Source of the DNA: Melanocharis versteri
Taxonomy: Eukaryota; Chordata; Aves; Passeriformes; Melanocharitidae
Assembly: GCA_013397845.1 (NCBI GenBank)
Contig: VZTG01007110.1
Location: 683,372-747,371 of the forward strand
Direction: 5' to 3'
DNA length: 64,000 nt
Shown here: one piece after another, positions 62,009 through 64,000 of the stretch
Layout: every line of letters begins with the position of its first letter
Numbering within the stretch: position 1 is the first letter of the stretch
Position numbers and translations under genes: made by a program
The notes under the pieces: generated by a model
Database searches by the model: none
Seen by the model: only the letters and a program-made list of their open reading frames with translations
Told to the model about the DNA's origin: nothing

Positions 62009-62017
62009 TATAAAAAG
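62009..62017 (+). promoter_or_regulatory. TATA box of the LTR
   Basis: TATAAAAAG lies about 70 bp downstream of a CCAAT motif and 15 bp upstream of AATAAA. The close spacing of TATA box and polyadenylation signal implies a very short R region. A second TATATAA-like sequence (about 61872-61880) lies further upstream. Confidence 0.6.
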
Positions 62018-62031
62018 ACCTGGTTTGCAAC

Positions 62032-62037
62032 AATAAA
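62032..62037 (+). terminator. Polyadenylation signal of the LTR
   Basis: AATAAA is followed about 27 bp later by a GT/T-rich stretch (62064-62078), the usual arrangement of a cleavage and polyadenylation site in an LTR. Confidence 0.6.
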
Positions 62038-62119
62038 ACGATCTTTGGATGTATAAGGAGATCCCTGTGTCTTTGTTCCCCATTGCTACGCTTGCTCCAT
62101 TCAGCCTGCAGCTGTTCTA

Positions 62120-62469
62120 CAGGAGAAAGATGTTGTTAAATTGGTCACACATCTTCACAATACTTCCACTTTAACATTTTTATCACTATGTTCAAATGTA
62201 TTTCTCAGCTACCTAAGGAGGAATGTGCAATGTGCATAACAAAGGAGACAAGATTTTCATGTAAAAAATGAGACACCTCAAACTGCAGTGGCATGAACAT
62301 TCCTGGTGTAATACCAGATGTCAGATGGCATGGACCTGAAAAACACACTAATATCGGTACCGACAGGCTTAGGAGAGACACGGAGCAGGGTGAGGTATTC
62401 CCAAAGGTGAATTGACAGTGCAAAGGAGAGTTAATACCAACCAGGTGGACTTGCTCAGTTACTTCATCA
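62120..62469. other. Unique DNA between LTR and GC-rich segment
   Basis: No retroviral primer-binding site, gag-like frame or other feature is recognised. A TTGTTAAATT at 62133-62142 repeats the sequence at 61747-61756 at the left LTR edge. Confidence 0.45.
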
Positions 62470-62556
62470 GTGCTGCCCCTGTTTTCAAGGCCTGAAAGAA
62501 CAGCTCAGCAACAGAAAAAAACATCCAGATCATTCTGGATCATCCTATGCTTGCTC

Positions 62557-62871
62557 TTACTGAACACTGCTTTGGATTTCGATCCTACTGTTACTGCATA
62601 CTACCCACCAGTTAAAACCAGCACCCGAATTACACAACAGTGTTTCAGTGGCAACACTGAACAGCTGTATGTTCCAGCCATGCCCTCCCTCAGCACATTC
62701 CTCACACACAGCACACTTGCACTTGTAGCAAAACTCACAGCCACACCCGCAGTTTAACCACCTGCAGTAATTCTGGCCCTGGCAAATCCAGCCCTGGGTG
62801 GATTGTGCAGCAAGAAGCCGTGGGGGCCGTGCTTCTCCCCGACTCCAAGCATTGCTCCAGAGGCCACACAA
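62557..62871 (-). other. Cysteine-rich open frame, uncertain
   Basis: The 104-codon minus-strand frame contains a cluster of cysteines around NCGCGCEFCYKCKCAVCEEC (about 62690-62750). CxxC-type pairs surround an E-F-C-Y-K-C core and a nearby histidine. Such spacing recalls zinc-binding domains, for example the IBR/RING2 region of RBR ubiquitin ligases, where an EFC(Y/W)xC core is common. The rest of the frame shows no family features, the start is arbitrary and no homologous neighbouring domain is seen. It may be a decayed exon or copy, or chance in GC/TG-rich DNA. I do not call it a gene. Confidence 0.2.
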
Positions 62872-63320
62872 GCTGTGTGGTCAGACTGTGAGGCTCAATG
62901 ACACACAGAGATCGAGTCCTTGCCACCAAGAGCACACGTCCTTGTGGAAGGGGCTGATGAGCACTGGAGCTGGGGCAAGGGAAAGGGCAGGTCTCTGCAC
63001 CTGGGGGCAGACAACAGGGAACAGAGTGGGTGTGTGTGTTTGGGTGCAAGGGAGTGGGGAGGGCGTTCTCCTCCTTCCACAAGCAGGGCCAAAGGGGCTG
63101 TGGTGGGGGCAGTGCCTGCCCAGCAAAGGAGGCGAAAGGCAGGGGCCTCAGCAAGCACAGGTCCCTCTCAGTGGAACAGCGAGTTCTGCTGCTGGCACTG
63201 ATCCTCCTTTGGGAAGTTCCTGCTTGCTCTCCCCACAGGGAGCTGCTTGTTCCTGTCCCCACAGCGGGCTTCCCTCTCTGACATGGGCCACAGCAGCTTT
63301 CTTTTCCAGGCTTTGAATGA
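62760..63320. other. GC-rich island in AT-rich surroundings
   Basis: About 560 bp is markedly richer in G and C than the flanks. Because stop codons are rare here, long frames stay open on both strands (222 codons on minus, 62735-63403; 172 on plus, 62798-63316). Their products are Pro/Ser/Gly low-complexity and unlike any family I know. On the minus strand a pyrimidine tract ending in CCCCCAG (at about 63003-63030) would make a plausible splice acceptor, and exon-like sequence follows. It may be part of a repeat, an untranslated exon or a decayed gene. Confidence 0.4.
63042..63063 (+). other. Canonical G-quadruplex motif
   Basis: Four G runs of three or four with loops of 5, 3 and 1 bases (GGG at 63042, 63050 and 63061, GGGG at 63056). 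The pattern is seen directly. Folding in vivo is not shown. Confidence 0.6.
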
Positions 63321-63403
63321 GGAGGGAGAACTTTTATAACGACACTGGGAGGATTAATTAATATTTTAGCTGTTTCGACCATCGTGACTTTGGCAGAGTT
63401 CAC

Positions 63404-64000
63404 AAGGCAAAATTAATCACCCTGCTCTAAAGGGCTACAGCAGTGCAATACCAAGATGTGACTGCTGGACACAATCAGTGTTTGAGTCAGTTCACCATTT
63501 TTTCAGGTGGCTGCACTGGATGGACATTCTCTAAGAAATGGTGGGTTAAATATAAAGAAGGACACATTTCAGCCAATTTGAAAAACTTTTCTCTTTTTAT
63601 TATTTCTTCACACATATATATGTAAATATTACTGAAGGGCAGCTATACCAGGGTAGCTCAATTGCCTAAACTAAGGGTAACTTTGCAAAATAATTTTACA
63701 CTAATAATCCTAAAGGACCTCTTGAGGTAATGGTAATGAACCCAATTCCTACTATGAAAACTTGGACTACCTATTCTCCTATGGTAAAGTAAGTTAAAAC
63801 TAACTCTTGTACTTTCATGTACTAGGAACTACATCCTTACAAAACCATTAAAGCTACAGCTCATTGAATAACTACATTAAGTCCCTAACAGGCTAGTTTC
63901 CGGTCTTCGAGGTGTGCCAGGCAACCTCTACCAGCTTCACAGTCTTCTGTGAGGATGTGCAGGTGGAGCCAGTTTCTGCCTCGTAGACTTAGGCAACATC
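63404..64000. other. Unannotated right edge
   Basis: AT-rich sequence to about 63880, then about 120 bp with several CpGs (TTTCCGGTCTTCGAGG, CTCGTAG) that runs off the end of the window. The change in CpG content could mark the edge of another element or of a gene, but too little is visible to say. Confidence 0.35.

Larger units (their letters stand above)
61748..62119 (+). mobile_element. Probable solo LTR of an endogenous retrovirus
   Basis: The segment has LTR organisation on the plus strand. It opens with TGTTAAATTCTGCTCACC and has a G-rich upstream part with three CCAAT-box motifs (inverted at 61848-61853 and 61889-61894, direct at 61935-61939). A TATA box follows at 62009-62017, a polyadenylation signal at 62032-62037 and a GT-rich U5-like tail (CTGTGTCTTTGTTCCCC). 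It ends near GCTGTTCTACA. Its base composition and CpG content differ from the flanks. No primer-binding site follows and no gag, pol or env frame is recognisable downstream, so a solo LTR formed by recombination is likely. TG/CA boundaries are approximate and the family is not identified. Confidence 0.65.

Noticed and set aside
62735..63403. 222-codon minus-strand open frame, longest in the window
   Set aside because: It lies in GC-rich DNA where stops are rare, and the opposite strand is equally open. The product is Pro/Ser low-complexity with no recognisable domain. Kept only as part of the GC-rich island description.

Overview
The window looks like non-coding vertebrate DNA from a bird, possibly a songbird. 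It is AT-rich, CpG-poor, has few repeats, and its recognisable mobile elements are almost all CR1 LINE fragments, the dominant retrotransposon of birds (also present in other reptiles). No protein-coding exon, tRNA, rRNA, CRISPR array or prokaryotic gene organisation could be supported. Open frames over the window are short, lack known domains and mostly overlap on both strands. The few with recognisable protein sequence are CR1 ORF2 remnants. I read the window as a gene desert or the interior of a very large intron.

Layout: 1-1519 unique DNA; 1520-2098 a CR1 copy (+) with a dead reverse transcriptase; 3425-3598 a short CR1 3' end (+); then about 19 kb of mostly unique DNA with microsatellites (8667-8714, 10840-10962), a 39-base N gap (17123-17161) and an A/C-rich block (20251-20394). 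A CR1 stub lies at 23043-23099 (-) and a 38-base T run at 26326-26363. CR1 copies on the minus strand follow at 29034-29452 and 34269-34500, with a very degraded possible CR1 RT piece at 36615-36695 (+). Two minus-strand CR1 copies lie close together at 47847-48140 and 48297-48782, and a CR1 (+) at 51893-52455. From 54060 to 54990 the minus strand is purine-rich, with a 70-bp tandem duplication whose junction holds a single N. About 6.7 kb of unique AT-rich DNA follows. A probable solo LTR of an endogenous retrovirus (about 61748-62119, +) carries a TATA box, CCAAT boxes and a polyadenylation signal. A GC-rich island at about 62760-63320 contains a cysteine-rich minus-strand frame and a canonical G-quadruplex motif; its nature is unresolved.

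There are no genes here that work together. The items most worth a second look are the LTR plus GC-rich island near the right edge, the purine-biased duplicated block at 54 kb, and several perfect or near-perfect inverted repeats in unique DNA (13116, 44249, 59084). I see no convincing evidence of a new biological system.
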